From Thermohalobaculum sp039815685 (GTDB lineage: Bacteria > Pseudomonadota > Alphaproteobacteria > Rhodobacterales > Rhodobacteraceae): a DNA stretch of 64,000 bases. The position numbers were made by a program, and so were the translations under genes. Shown piece after piece: positions 35,474 through 45,135 of this stretch. The DNA is taken from assembly GCA_039815685.1 (NCBI GenBank), contig JBCBYV010000007.1:1-64000 (forward strand), written 5' to 3'. The notes beneath the pieces were generated by a model. It saw nothing but the letters and a program-made list of their open reading frames with translations. It did not search any database and was not told where the DNA came from. Each line of letters begins with the position of its first letter. Within the stretch, counting starts at the first letter, position 1.

Positions 35474-36046
35474 ATGAGCCCGATGACCCTGAAGCCCGGC
35501 ACCTCGGCGATGAGTGCCTACAACCTGCGCTCGTCGCTGCCGCAGGACCATGAGCGGCACACGCTCTCGGTGCTGGTGGACAACGAGCCCGGGGTTCTCG
35601 CACGTGTGATCGGCCTCTTCTCGGGACGCGGATACAATATCGAGAGCCTCACGGTTGCGGAGACCGACCATGCCGGGCATCTCTCGCGTATCACCATCGT
35701 CACCACGGGAACGCCGGCGGTGATCGAGCAGATCAAGGCGCAGCTCGAGCGCATGGTGCCGGTGCACGGGGTCTCGGACCTCACGGTGCTGGGCTCGCAT
35801 CTCGAGCGGGAGCTCGCGCTCGTCAAGGTCGTGAGCGAGGGGGAGAAGCGTGTGGAGGCCCTGAGAATGGCGGATATCATGAATGCGCGCGTCGTGGACG
35901 TGACGCTGCAAAGCTGCGTCTTCGAAGTGGCAAACACCACGGATCAGATCGACGCCTTCGTCGAACTCATGCGGCCGCTCGGTCTCGTGGAGGTCGCACG
36001 CACCGGCGTTGCGGCCCTGATGCGCGGGCCGGAGGGGCTGGCATGA
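35474..36046 (+). CDS. ilvN: Acetolactate synthase, regulatory subunit
   Basis: The small subunit of acetohydroxyacid synthase carries feedback inhibition by valine. The ~190-residue length is that of the IlvH/IlvN type with an ACT domain (HTLSVLVDNEPGVLARVIGLFSGRGYNIESL, about 24-55; conserved Gly and Asn present) and a C-terminal domain (SHLERELALVKV to EVARTGVAALMRG). Start is uncertain between 35456, 35474 and 35483 as no ribosome binding site is clear. The stop overlaps the following lipoprotein gene as ATGA. Confidence 0.95.
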   Translation: MSPMTLKPGTSAMSAYNLRSSLPQDHERHTLSVLVDNEPGVLARVIGLFSGRGYNIESLTVAETDHAGHLSRITIVTTGTPAVIEQIKAQLERMVPVHGVSDLTVLGSHLERELALVKVVSEGEKRVEALRMADIMNARVVDVTLQSCVFEVANTTDQIDAFVELMRPLGLVEVARTGVAALMRGPEGLA

Positions 36047-36669
36047 CCCGGCTCGCACGGCTCGCGGCCGCCCCTGCGCTGCTCCTGCTCCTCGCAGCCT
36101 GCGCCGATGAGGGTGCGACCGGCGATGGACCCGCGACCGGCAGCACGGCAGAAGCCCCGGCCGCTGCCGAAGCGGCGGAACCTGGCACGCCGTCGCTCAG
36201 CCTGCCCGGTGCCGATGCGACCGCACCCGGCGCCCGCGGCTACACGGGGCCGCAATACCAGCCGGGCGACGTGCCCGCGATCTATCTCACGGTACAGGAC
36301 GGAGGCTCGGGGCCTGACGCGGTGATCTTCGCCATCGACGGCGCGCTCGACGGCAATCCGGGCAACGACCAGGCCGTGCGCATCCGCCCCGAGCCCACGG
36401 GCGATCGCGAAGGGAGCTGCGGCATCGAGAACCTGCAGGGCTTCCGCTTCCCGCCAGGCAATCCCGTCTTCAGCCACGTCCAGGCGAACCAGGGCATCCT
36501 GCTCGCCGAGATGCCGCGCTATCTCGCCTTCCAGGCAACCCAGGCGCTCGTCGCCGCGGGTCTCGCCGCGGATGCGGAGGGCACGGTCGCCCAGAACATC
36601 TGCACCCGGAAGTTCTGGGAGGTTTGGCTCCAGCAGGCCCAGCAGCAGTCGAGCGGCGCCAGCGGCTGA
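36043..36669 (+). CDS. Putative lipoprotein of unknown function
   Basis: The 208-residue product has a lipoprotein signal: basic MTRLARLAA, hydrophobic PALLLLLAA and a lipobox ending at Cys20 (LAAC). Residues 22-65 are a low-complexity Ala/Pro/Glu/Thr linker, followed by a folded domain from about 66 (GYTGPQYQPGDVPAIYLTVQDG...) with two more Cys (CGIENL, NICTRKF) that could form a disulfide. I do not know the function. It overlaps ilvN by 4 bases and lies before ilvC, so it is embedded in the branched-chain amino acid operon. Confidence 0.75.
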   Translation: MTRLARLAAAPALLLLLAACADEGATGDGPATGSTAEAPAAAEAAEPGTPSLSLPGADATAPGARGYTGPQYQPGDVPAIYLTVQDGGSGPDAVIFAIDGALDGNPGNDQAVRIRPEPTGDREGSCGIENLQGFRFPPGNPVFSHVQANQGILLAEMPRYLAFQATQALVAAGLAADAEGTVAQNICTRKFWEVWLQQAQQQSSGASG

Positions 36670-36814
36670 CGCCGCTTCATCCGCCCTCCTCTGGACACGC
36701 AGCACCGCCCGCAATAGGGCGCGCGCCAGCATTCGCCACCAGCATCCGCACCCGGCGCCCCGCAACGAACGACACGCAGGCGGCGCCTTTGCCACAAGAA
36801 AGGAACAACGGGAC

Positions 36815-37837
<1,023 letters not shown>

Positions 37838-37841
37838 CACC

Positions 37842-37883
37842 GCGCCCGTCCCCCTGCGCGCCCGCGCGCCGGGGGACGGGCGC
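37842..37883. terminator. Strong hairpin after ilvC
   Basis: A perfect 13-bp stem (GCGCCCGTCCCCC with GGGGGACGGGCGC) encloses a second 5-bp stem (GCGCG/CGCGC). No T-run follows, so it may terminate with Rho or only protect the ilvC mRNA. It lies between the convergent ilvC and esterase genes and reads the same on both strands. Confidence 0.7.
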
Positions 37884-37894
37884 AGGTGCCCTCC

Positions 37895-38914
37895 TCATTC
37901 AGTGGGCATGCGGGGGTCGGAAAAGAAGCGCCAGACTTCTTCGGCCGTATCGATGTCGCGGTTGTGGCCCCCCGCGCGCTCTTCCCAGTCAGGATCGACC
38001 GGATCGGGATGGGGCAGTGTGTGCCCGCCGCCCTCGACCCGCATCAGCCAGACGGGTGAAGCCTCGGCCGGCCCTTCGAGCGGCGGGCAATCGTCGCATT
38101 GGCGGTACCAGGTCAGCTTGATGCTGCTGCGATCCTCGGCGACGGGATCGGGCAGAGGCTCGGTCTTCTGACGGTCGCAGCCGAAGACCTGCGCGAAGCG
38201 GCGGGTGATCTGCGGCACGGCAACGGCCGTGTTCTCCTGCGACAGCCAGCCATCGTAGAAGAGGATGCGGTCGTTGGTGCCCGCGATCAGGATCATGCGC
38301 ACCGGCTGCGGCTCGCAGGTGTCGTACCATTTCTCATAAAGCATCGGGATGAGCGGCGCGGCGCCGGCGAACCCGTGCTCTGCCTGGCACAGGAGCTTGA
38401 GGCTCAGGATCCCGCCGTCGGAGATGCCGGCGAGGTACAGCCTCTCGGGATCGGCGAGGCCGTCCGCCACCAGCCGCTCGGTCGCGGCAAGCACGAAGCC
38501 CACATCATCGACCGTCTCGCCGGTCTCGGGATGCCGGTTCGCCTCCACATCGATGATGCCCCATCGCCCGGCGAGCGACGCGGGGTGCGCGACGACGAAC
38601 CCCTCGGCCGCCCCCAGCGCCTCGAGCCCGCGCCACGCAAGGCCCGAGAGATCGTCGCCCCTCTTGGCCCAAACCTCCGGCCGCCTGTAGCCATGGAGCA
38701 GGATGATCGCGGGTCGCAGCCCATCGCCCGCGTTCGCGACGCGCATCAGCCGCGTGATGCCCTCATGCTCGATCTCGACGACCTCGGCTGCGCGGCTCTC
38801 ACACGCGAGCGCGAACATGAGCAGCAGCGCCGGCATCAACCCCAGCCGGAACTTCCGGACCGGCGCTGCGCCACTGCGCCAACGGTTTTGCAGCAAGGAC
38901 GAGAGGGCTCGCAT
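37895..38914 (-). CDS. Exported LpqC-type esterase / PHB depolymerase-like hydrolase
   Basis: This alpha/beta hydrolase resembles the LpqC/polyhydroxybutyrate depolymerase family (feruloyl esterase-like). The 339-residue protein has a hydrophobic signal region (MPALLLMFALACESRAAE) near 27-44, an oxyanion HGYRRPEVW, the nucleophile Ser165 in GISDGG, a likely Asp215 in AGTNDRI and His298 in GGGHTLP. Cysteines in the C-terminal half (CDRQK, CDDC) suggest disulfides in the periplasm or outside. CGGAG stands before ATG 38914. The natural ester is unknown. Confidence 0.82.
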   Translation of the reverse strand: MRALSSLLQNRWRSGAAPVRKFRLGLMPALLLMFALACESRAAEVVEIEHEGITRLMRVANAGDGLRPAIILLHGYRRPEVWAKRGDDLSGLAWRGLEALGAAEGFVVAHPASLAGRWGIIDVEANRHPETGETVDDVGFVLAATERLVADGLADPERLYLAGISDGGILSLKLLCQAEHGFAGAAPLIPMLYEKWYDTCEPQPVRMILIAGTNDRILFYDGWLSQENTAVAVPQITRRFAQVFGCDRQKTEPLPDPVAEDRSSIKLTWYRQCDDCPPLEGPAEASPVWLMRVEGGGHTLPHPDPVDPDWEERAGGHNRDIDTAEEVWRFFSDPRMPTE

Positions 38915-39202
38915 CTTCCACTCCGACTGCTTCGGTCGAGACACTGGAGGCTGTGGCTCCACAACACGGCTGACGCCCATATGGCACCACCGTAGCGGTC
39001 CCTACCCCAGGCGAACAGACAGGGCCGCCGAGAAACGCAACGGTGACGGGAGACGCCGGCCGGCGATCAGAAGGCCACATCGTCGGACAGGGGAGCGCTT
39101 GCCTCGACAAGGTCCAGCCGAAACGACAAGACGTCCATGCTGGGCAAGGCTCCGCTAGCGCGGCGGCGTCGTCGAGCCGCTTGAAGCGTCCAGCCTTGTC
39201 AA

Positions 39203-40207
39203 TCAGCGGTCCGGTAGGAGCTGAAACCTCTCGCGGTATGCGCTCGGTGAGATCCCGAGGGTTCGGGTGAATGTCCGCCGCATGCGCCCCTCGTCCCCGA
39301 AGCCGCACCGAACTGCGATGGTCTTGAGGCTCGCGCCCGTGCACTCCAGCGCGTCCCGCGCGGCCTCGAGCCGGATCGCCTCCACCGCGCGCGCCGGCGT
39401 CATGCCCATGGTGCCGAGATAGAGCCTGTGGAAGCTCCGAAGGCTCATATTCTCGCGGCTCGCCAGGTCCTCCACGCGAAGCTCTCTGGCAAGGTTCTCC
39501 GCAATCCAGGCGTGAAGCCTCTCGAACCGCCCCGACCGGTCAGCTCTCTGGCGCTCCAGTGCCGGGCTGAACTGAGACTGCCCTCCCGGCCGGACCATAT
39601 AGGTCACAAGCGCCTGCGCGCGGTCGAGTGCGGCCTCGTGGCCAAGATCCTCCGCCACGATCGCGAGCGCCATATCGGTCCCGGCCGTCACGCCCGCCGA
39701 GGTCCAGATGTGCCCGTCCCGGACGAAGATCGGATCGACTTCGAGCCGGACGCGCGGAAAGCGAGACGAGAGGATCTCCGCATCCTGCCAATGCGTGACA
39801 GCCCGACGCTCGTCGAGAAGCCCGGCGACAGCCAGCAGATAGGCCCCCGAGCAGACAGATGACACACGTTCCGAGATCGCGGCGAGCCCGGCGATACAGT
39901 CGACGAACCAGCCATCCTCCGCGGCTTTGTAGACACCGTCTCCCCCGACGACCATGAGGGTGTCGATCCGCTCATCGCGCAGGCTCTCGATCGGATCGGT
40001 ATCTATCGAGACCAAGCTGTCCGTCTGCACCCGACCGCCGCTCCGCGAGACGATGGCGATGCTGTAGCCGCGTGCATCTGCACCGGGTCTCTGCGCCCAG
40101 GCGAAGACCTGCAGCGGCCCTGCGAGATCGAGGAGAGCGATCTCGGGATAGACAACGAAGACAAGTCGAAGGGGTCGGTCGACCGCTTTGGCAGAATTTG
40201 AGTGCAT
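39203..40207 (-). CDS. GlxA-family AraC-type transcriptional regulator
   Basis: Residues 13-190 form a DJ-1/PfpI (class I amidotransferase-like) domain with a Cys119 in VSSVCSGAYLLA, and residues 228-330 form two AraC-type helix-turn-helix motifs (LRVEDLASRENMSLRSFHRLYL and LKTIAVRCGFGDEGRMRRTF). This is the GlxA family layout. The gene is divergent from the pfpI-like gene 86 bases away, whose product has a related domain, so it probably regulates that gene. The ligand is unknown. Confidence 0.9.
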   Translation of the reverse strand: MHSNSAKAVDRPLRLVFVVYPEIALLDLAGPLQVFAWAQRPGADARGYSIAIVSRSGGRVQTDSLVSIDTDPIESLRDERIDTLMVVGGDGVYKAAEDGWFVDCIAGLAAISERVSSVCSGAYLLAVAGLLDERRAVTHWQDAEILSSRFPRVRLEVDPIFVRDGHIWTSAGVTAGTDMALAIVAEDLGHEAALDRAQALVTYMVRPGGQSQFSPALERQRADRSGRFERLHAWIAENLARELRVEDLASRENMSLRSFHRLYLGTMGMTPARAVEAIRLEAARDALECTGASLKTIAVRCGFGDEGRMRRTFTRTLGISPSAYRERFQLLPDR

Positions 40208-40292
40208 CTTGGCATTCCTGCCATCGCCCGGTCGCCTAGTCTACGGCTCGGGCGCGCCATCCCGGCGCGACCGATTTTGGGAGGGACCAAGG

Positions 40293-40907
40293 ATGAAGTC
40301 GCTGGCCGTGTTTGTCTTTCCGGGCGTGCAGACGCTGGATCTGTTCGGGCCCATCGAGCTGCTGGGCGGGTTCGATGATCGGCTCGCACTCACGCTGGTT
40401 GCGGAGACCGAGGCGCCGGTCGCAACGCGCCACGGTCAGCGCATCCTCCCCGACAAGAGCATCCAGGAAGGATCGAACTACGATCTCCTGCTGATCCCGG
40501 GCGGCGACAGCGCGATCGATGTCGCCAAGAGCGCCGAGGCCATGACCTGGATCCGCGAGACCGTCGAGCGCGCCGACCTCGTGATGACGGTCTGCACCGG
40601 CAGCATCCTCCTCGCCATGTCCGGCAAGCTGGACGGGTTGAGAGCCACCACCAACAAACAGGATTTCCGGGGGACCGTTCACCACGGCCCCAATGTGACC
40701 TGGGTCGAACGGGCGCGCTGGGTGCAGGACGGGAAGTTCTTCACGTCTTCAGGCGTCTCTGCCGGCATGGATATGGCCCTGGCCGCGGCAGCGCATCTCT
40801 TCGGTCAGGATGCGGCTGAGCGCATGGCAGAGGGCTCCGAGTATGAATGGCATAGAGATCCGGACTGGGACCCCTTCGCCGAGAAGAGCGGACTTGTGCG
40901 TGCTTGA
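40293..40907 (+). CDS. DJ-1/PfpI family protein
   Basis: The 204-residue protein is a single DJ-1/PfpI domain: VFPGVQTLDLFGPIELL at the start, LLLIPGGDS in the middle and Cys101 in MTVCTGSILLA at the nucleophile elbow, as in isonitrile hydratase-like proteins. GGGAGGGACCAAGG precedes ATG 40293. It stands opposite a GlxA-type regulator. It could be a hydrolase, glyoxalase-like or isonitrile hydratase; the motifs do not decide. Confidence 0.88.
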   Translation: MKSLAVFVFPGVQTLDLFGPIELLGGFDDRLALTLVAETEAPVATRHGQRILPDKSIQEGSNYDLLLIPGGDSAIDVAKSAEAMTWIRETVERADLVMTVCTGSILLAMSGKLDGLRATTNKQDFRGTVHHGPNVTWVERARWVQDGKFFTSSGVSAGMDMALAAAAHLFGQDAAERMAEGSEYEWHRDPDWDPFAEKSGLVRA

Positions 40908-41231
40908 ACACCAGCGCGGTGCACCGACGATCAGGCGGCATCAAAGGCCGGCATCCTGCGGCGACCAGCTGAGTTAAGGACCGAGCCGCGAGACCTATCT
41001 CGCTGGCGCAGCGGCGCTCTCCGGCGTGCCGGGGAGTTGCCGCTCAACGGCTTCGAGCCCTCAGGATGACGGCGTCTCTCGGTCGTCTGGTGCGCTGCCG
41101 ATGCGGAGTGAAAGCACGCAGGCACGGCGTGCTTGGGGCAACCGGTCACAGCTCCGCTGCTGCAGGCTTGTGCCTTTGGCATGTGCATGTAAGGGTCGAT
41201 GCACAATAGCCGGGCTTCAAGGGGAAGACTT
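40908..41231. other. Gap upstream of the polyamine-type ABC operon
   Basis: About 320 bases with no convincing gene on either strand. It must contain the promoter of the operon starting at 41232, but no clear -35/-10 pair can be fixed. A ribosome binding site (AGGGGAAG) closes it at 41219-41226. Confidence 0.45.
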
Positions 41232-42311
41232 GTGTCGTCGTCGCAGGCAGCCGTGGAGATCATCGGGGTCGACAAGGTCTTCGGCACCGGCCCCGGCGCC
41301 TCCAAAGCGCTCGACAATGTGGGCTTTGAGATCCGGGATAACGAGTTCTTCACGCTTCTCGGACCCTCGGGCTGCGGCAAGACCACCCTGCTCCGCCTGA
41401 TCGCAGGCTTCGAGGAGACCTCGGGCGGCGAGATCTATCTCTACGGCCAGCGGATCGCCGATCTGCCGCCCAACAAACGGCCCATCAACACGGTCTTCCA
41501 GCACTACGCCCTCTTCCCGCATCTGACCGTGGCGGAGAATGTGGGCTTCGGCCTGCGCATGCTGGGGCGCTCCAAGGCGGAGATCGCCGCGCGCGTCTCG
41601 GAGATGCTGGCACTCGTCCAACTGAGTGCGATGGCCGGGCGCCGGCCGAACCAGCTCTCGGGCGGGCAGCAGCAGCGGGTGGCGCTTGCCCGTGCGCTCG
41701 CGCCCGCGCCCAAGGTGCTGCTCCTCGACGAGCCGCTATCGGCCCTCGACCTCAAACTCCGCCAGCAGATGCGCGTCGAGCTGAAGCAGATCCAGCAGGA
41801 GACCGGGATCACCTTCGTCTTCGTGACGCATGATCAGGAAGAGGCCTTGACCATGTCCGACCGGATCGCGGTGATGTCGGCGGGTAGGCTGCAACAGGTC
41901 GGGCAAGCCAAGGAGATCTACGAGGCGCCGGCCAACCGGTTCGTGGCGGACTTCATCGGCGAGACGAACTTCATCGACAGCGAGATCGTCTCGGTCAATG
42001 GCGCGGCCACCCGCGTCCGCCTCCCGGGCGGCAGCGAGATCGAGGCGCGCGGCAGGGGCCCGGCCGAGGGCCGCGCGCATATCTCGATCCGGCCCGAGCG
42101 GCTGTCGCTCGGCCCCGAAGGACCCGTGGCCTGCACGGTCGAGCGGACGATCTATCTCGGTACCGATACGCAGTTCGTCGTGCGCCTCGCCGACGGCTCC
42201 GAGCTCGTGGTGCGGACACAGAATGCCCATGACCACTTCGTGCCGTTCCGCCCGGGCGATCAGGCGGCCCTGAGCATCGATCCGGGCGCTGCCCGCGTGC
42301 TGGCTGACTGA
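41232..42311 (+). CDS. potA: Polyamine-type ABC transporter ATP-binding protein
   Basis: This is the ATPase of a polyamine/putrescine-type importer. The protein (359 residues from the chosen GTG) has Walker A GPSGCGKT (44-51), Q-loop Gln90, signature LSGGQ (142-146), Walker B LLLDEP (163-168), the switch His in VTHDQEEA and a C-terminal TOBE domain (about 285-350). I chose GTG 41232 because AGGGGAAG is just upstream, over ATG 41199. Its stop overlaps the start of the permease gene by one base (TGATG). Confidence 0.92.
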   Translation: MSSSQAAVEIIGVDKVFGTGPGASKALDNVGFEIRDNEFFTLLGPSGCGKTTLLRLIAGFEETSGGEIYLYGQRIADLPPNKRPINTVFQHYALFPHLTVAENVGFGLRMLGRSKAEIAARVSEMLALVQLSAMAGRRPNQLSGGQQQRVALARALAPAPKVLLLDEPLSALDLKLRQQMRVELKQIQQETGITFVFVTHDQEEALTMSDRIAVMSAGRLQQVGQAKEIYEAPANRFVADFIGETNFIDSEIVSVNGAATRVRLPGGSEIEARGRGPAEGRAHISIRPERLSLGPEGPVACTVERTIYLGTDTQFVVRLADGSELVVRTQNAHDHFVPFRPGDQAALSIDPGAARVLAD

Positions 42312-43231
42312 TGGCGGGCCTTGCCCAGACCGCAGGCTCGGGCGCGAGCACTTTCGCGCGGGTTCGCGGCTGGCTGATGCTGCCGTCCTGGGCCATGATC
42401 GGCTTCTTCCTGGTCCTGCCCGTCGCCCTGATGCTGGTCTACTCGTTCCTCACCAAGGAGTTCCGGGGCGGCGTGATCTGGGAGTTCTCGCTCGCCTCGT
42501 ATGACCGCTTCTTCCTCGACCGCGGGCTTTTCGGCGACGAGCCGCCGACGATCCAATGGGCCTATGTCACGATCTATTGGCGCTCGATCTGGCAGGCGGG
42601 CCTCGCCACGCTCCTCTGCCTGCTTATCGGCTTTCCCACCGCCTGGTTCATCGCCACCCGGTCGCCACGCTGGCGGGGGCTTTGGCTCTTCCTCATCACG
42701 GTCCCCTACTGGGTGAACCTGCTCATCCGCACCGTGTCGATGAAGTTCCTGATCCGCGACACCGGGCCGATCAACGAGTGGCTGATGGCGTTCGGTGTGC
42801 TCGAGACGCCGATCACGATGATCAACACCGATTTTGCAGTGCAGCTCGGCCTCTTCTACAGCTACCTGCCCTTCATGGTGCTGCCGATCTATGCGTCCGT
42901 CGAGCGCTACAGCTTCGCGCTCAGCGAGGCAGCGTCGGATCTCTACGCCTCGCGCTGGCAGGCGCTCTGGCTGGTGGTCATCCCCGCCGTGAAGCCCGGG
43001 ATCATCGCTGGCTGCATCCTCGTCTTCGTCCCCTCGCTCGGGGCCTTCCTTGCGCCGGATCTGCTGGGCGGCGCCAAGAACTTCATGATCGGCTCGCTCA
43101 TCGAGGACCAGTTCAAGGGTGCGGCGGGCAACTGGCCGTTCGGCGCAGCCGCCGCGATGATCCTGCTCTCGATGGTGCTGATCGTGCTTGGGTTCTACGC
43201 CCGGAGCCAGGCAAGGGCGGGGGCGCACTGA
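42311..43231 (+). CDS. potB: Polyamine-type ABC transporter permease (first)
   Basis: The 306-residue inner-membrane protein has six hydrophobic segments and the permease EAA-type loop SEAASDLYASRWQALWLVVIP, which contacts the ATPase. YSFLTKEF and LLIGFPTAWFIATR match PotB/PotH-type subunits. It overlaps both neighbours by one base (TGATG), so it is translated with potA and the second permease. Confidence 0.93.
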   Translation: MAGLAQTAGSGASTFARVRGWLMLPSWAMIGFFLVLPVALMLVYSFLTKEFRGGVIWEFSLASYDRFFLDRGLFGDEPPTIQWAYVTIYWRSIWQAGLATLLCLLIGFPTAWFIATRSPRWRGLWLFLITVPYWVNLLIRTVSMKFLIRDTGPINEWLMAFGVLETPITMINTDFAVQLGLFYSYLPFMVLPIYASVERYSFALSEAASDLYASRWQALWLVVIPAVKPGIIAGCILVFVPSLGAFLAPDLLGGAKNFMIGSLIEDQFKGAAGNWPFGAAAAMILLSMVLIVLGFYARSQARAGAH

Positions 43232-44043
43232 TGGATCTTCGCCGCTATCCGGGCTTCCTCGCCGCGACCATTGTCTGCCTGACGCTGCTCTATGCGCCGC
43301 TGATCATCGTGATGATCTATTCCTTCAACGAGAGCACCTCGATCACGCGTTGGGGAGGCTTCTCGCTGGTCTGGTATCGCGAGGTGTTCTTCGGCCTCGA
43401 GGCGGCGAAGTTTCAGCAGGCGGCGTGGAACACGTTGGTGATCGCGATCTCGGCTTCAACCACGGCGACGGTGATCGCCACGGCCGCGGCTGTCGCGATG
43501 ATCCGGGGCGGCGCGTTCCGCGGCAAATCAGCGAGCTTCGCGCTCATCAACCTGCCGCTGATGGTGCCGGAGATCGTTACGGCCGTTGCCACGCTGATCT
43601 TCTTCTCCGCCATCGGGTTCGAGCGCGGGGTGCTGTCGATCCTGCTCGCGCATATCGTCTTCTGCATCCCCTTCGCGTATCTGCCGATCGCGGCCCGGCT
43701 CCAGGGGATCGAGGCGTCCTACGAGCAGGCTGCGCTCGATCTCTACGCCAATCGCTGGCAGGCTTTCCGGCTGGTGCTGATGCCCCTGATGATGCCCGGC
43801 ATCGTCGCGGGCTTTCTGCTCGCCTTCATCATCTCGCTCGATGACTTCATCATCACGAACTTCGTGAAGGGCGCGGGCGTCGAGACGCTGCCCACCGCGA
43901 TCTTCGGCGCGGTCAAGCAAGGCATCAAACCCGACATCATGGCGATCAGCACGCTGATGCTCGGGGTCTCGATCCTCGTCGTTACGTTATCCTACCTCGT
44001 GAGCAAGCTCGGGGACGTCAGCAAAGAAAGGCAAGAAGCATGA
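43231..44043 (+). CDS. potC: Polyamine-type ABC transporter permease (second)
   Basis: The 270-residue protein has six membrane segments, YAPLIIVMIYSFNES after the first one (a PotC/PotI hallmark) and the EAA loop YEQAALDLYANRWQAFRLVLMP. The start ATG overlaps the stop of the first permease as TGATG; the frame is open further upstream but only out of phase with potB. Its stop overlaps the binding-protein gene. Confidence 0.93.
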   Translation: MDLRRYPGFLAATIVCLTLLYAPLIIVMIYSFNESTSITRWGGFSLVWYREVFFGLEAAKFQQAAWNTLVIAISASTTATVIATAAAVAMIRGGAFRGKSASFALINLPLMVPEIVTAVATLIFFSAIGFERGVLSILLAHIVFCIPFAYLPIAARLQGIEASYEQAALDLYANRWQAFRLVLMPLMMPGIVAGFLLAFIISLDDFIITNFVKGAGVETLPTAIFGAVKQGIKPDIMAISTLMLGVSILVVTLSYLVSKLGDVSKERQEA

Positions 44044-45071
44044 AAACGACCACCGCACTGGCCACCGTCCTGGCACTTGGCTTCGGCGGCGCCGCCTCGG
44101 CCGAGGGCAAGCTCTCGATCTTTCACTGGTTCGAGTACATCCCCCAGGAGCTTCTGGTGAAGTTCACCGAGGAGACCGGGATCGAGGTGACGATGGACAC
44201 CTACGACTCGAACGAGGCCATGCTCGCCTCGCTCAAGGGCGGCACCCTCGGCTCCTACGACGTGGCGGTGCCGGGCGACTACATGGTCCAGATCATGCGG
44301 GACGAGGGCATGCTCGACACGATTGCCGAGGGTGAGCTCGAGAACAAAGCCAACATCGAGGAGCAGTGGCTGAACGTCGATTTCGACCCGGGCCGGATGC
44401 ACTCGATCCCCTATCAGTGGGGCTCCACCAGCTTCATGGTCAACCGCGAGGTCTATGACGGCGAGATCAACACCACCGACATCATCTTCAACCCGCCCGA
44501 GGAGCTGCAGGGCAAGATCAACGTCCTCGACACCCAGGGCGAGCTGCTGGCGCTGGCCTCGATCCATCTCGGCATTCCCCAGTGCTCGACCGACCGCGAG
44601 CAGCTCAAGCAGTTGAGCGCCACCGTGGAGGCCGCCAAGCCCTACTGGGCCTCATTCAACTCGGACGGCGCGAAGGATGTGCTCGTCTCGGGCGATGCGG
44701 CGGTCGGCATGATCTGGAACGGGTTCGGCGCAAAGGCACGGGCCGAGGGCGCACCGGTCGAATACGCCTATCCGGAACAGGGCTACATCGTCTGGATGGA
44801 CAACGTCGTGCTCCTGAAGGACGCGCCGAACCGCGACTCGGCGATCAAGTTCATGGACTTCCTGCTGGAGCCCGAAAACATCGCGGCCGTCTCCAATTTC
44901 GCGCAGTACACGGCCGGGGTGAAGGGCGTCACGCCGCTCCTGACGGATGACTTGAAGACCTCGCCCGAGCAGAACCCCCCGGCCTCCGCGCCACCGGGCA
45001 CTTTCGTGAAGGTCTGCGATGCCGAGACCCAGGCCTTCTACGATGCGATCTGGACGCGGCTGAAGAAGTAA
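44040..45071 (+). CDS. potD: Polyamine-type periplasmic substrate-binding protein
   Basis: The 343-residue protein has a signal peptide (MKTTTALATVLALGFGGAASA, cut near residue 21) and a PotD/PotF-like fold: LSIFHWFEYIPQELLVKF at the start, DTYDSNEAMLASLKGG, YDVAVPGDY, and AVGMIWNGFG. The binding-site Asp/Glu residues that hold amine groups cannot be assigned without a structure, so the ligand may be any amine. It closes the transporter set; a hairpin and a copper amine oxidase follow. Confidence 0.9.
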   Translation: MKTTTALATVLALGFGGAASAEGKLSIFHWFEYIPQELLVKFTEETGIEVTMDTYDSNEAMLASLKGGTLGSYDVAVPGDYMVQIMRDEGMLDTIAEGELENKANIEEQWLNVDFDPGRMHSIPYQWGSTSFMVNREVYDGEINTTDIIFNPPEELQGKINVLDTQGELLALASIHLGIPQCSTDREQLKQLSATVEAAKPYWASFNSDGAKDVLVSGDAAVGMIWNGFGAKARAEGAPVEYAYPEQGYIVWMDNVVLLKDAPNRDSAIKFMDFLLEPENIAAVSNFAQYTAGVKGVTPLLTDDLKTSPEQNPPASAPPGTFVKVCDAETQAFYDAIWTRLKK

Positions 45072-45079
45072 CGGCAGCA

Positions 45080-45108
45080 GGCCCGGCGCATCACCTGCGC
45101 CGCGGGCC
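45080..45108 (+). other. Intercistronic hairpin between potD and the amine oxidase
   Basis: GGCCCGGCGCA pairs with TGCGC and CGGGCC (with a two-base bulge) around the loop TCACC. No T-run follows. It could stabilise the upstream transporter mRNA or reduce read-through to the oxidase gene, whose ribosome binding site (AGGAGGAG) lies just after it. Confidence 0.55.
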
Positions 45109-45135
45109 GGGAAAGGCGATAGGAGGAGTGAAGCC

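Noticed and set aside
33355..35502. A 715-codon open frame antisense to ilvB
   Set aside because: It is Arg/His/Ala-rich shadow coding caused by the high GC third positions of ilvB; no domain, and no ribosome binding site.
41170..41200. A sigma-54-like promoter before the ABC operon
   Set aside because: GG and GC elements (TTTGGCATGTGCATG) are at the wrong spacing for a -24/-12 promoter.
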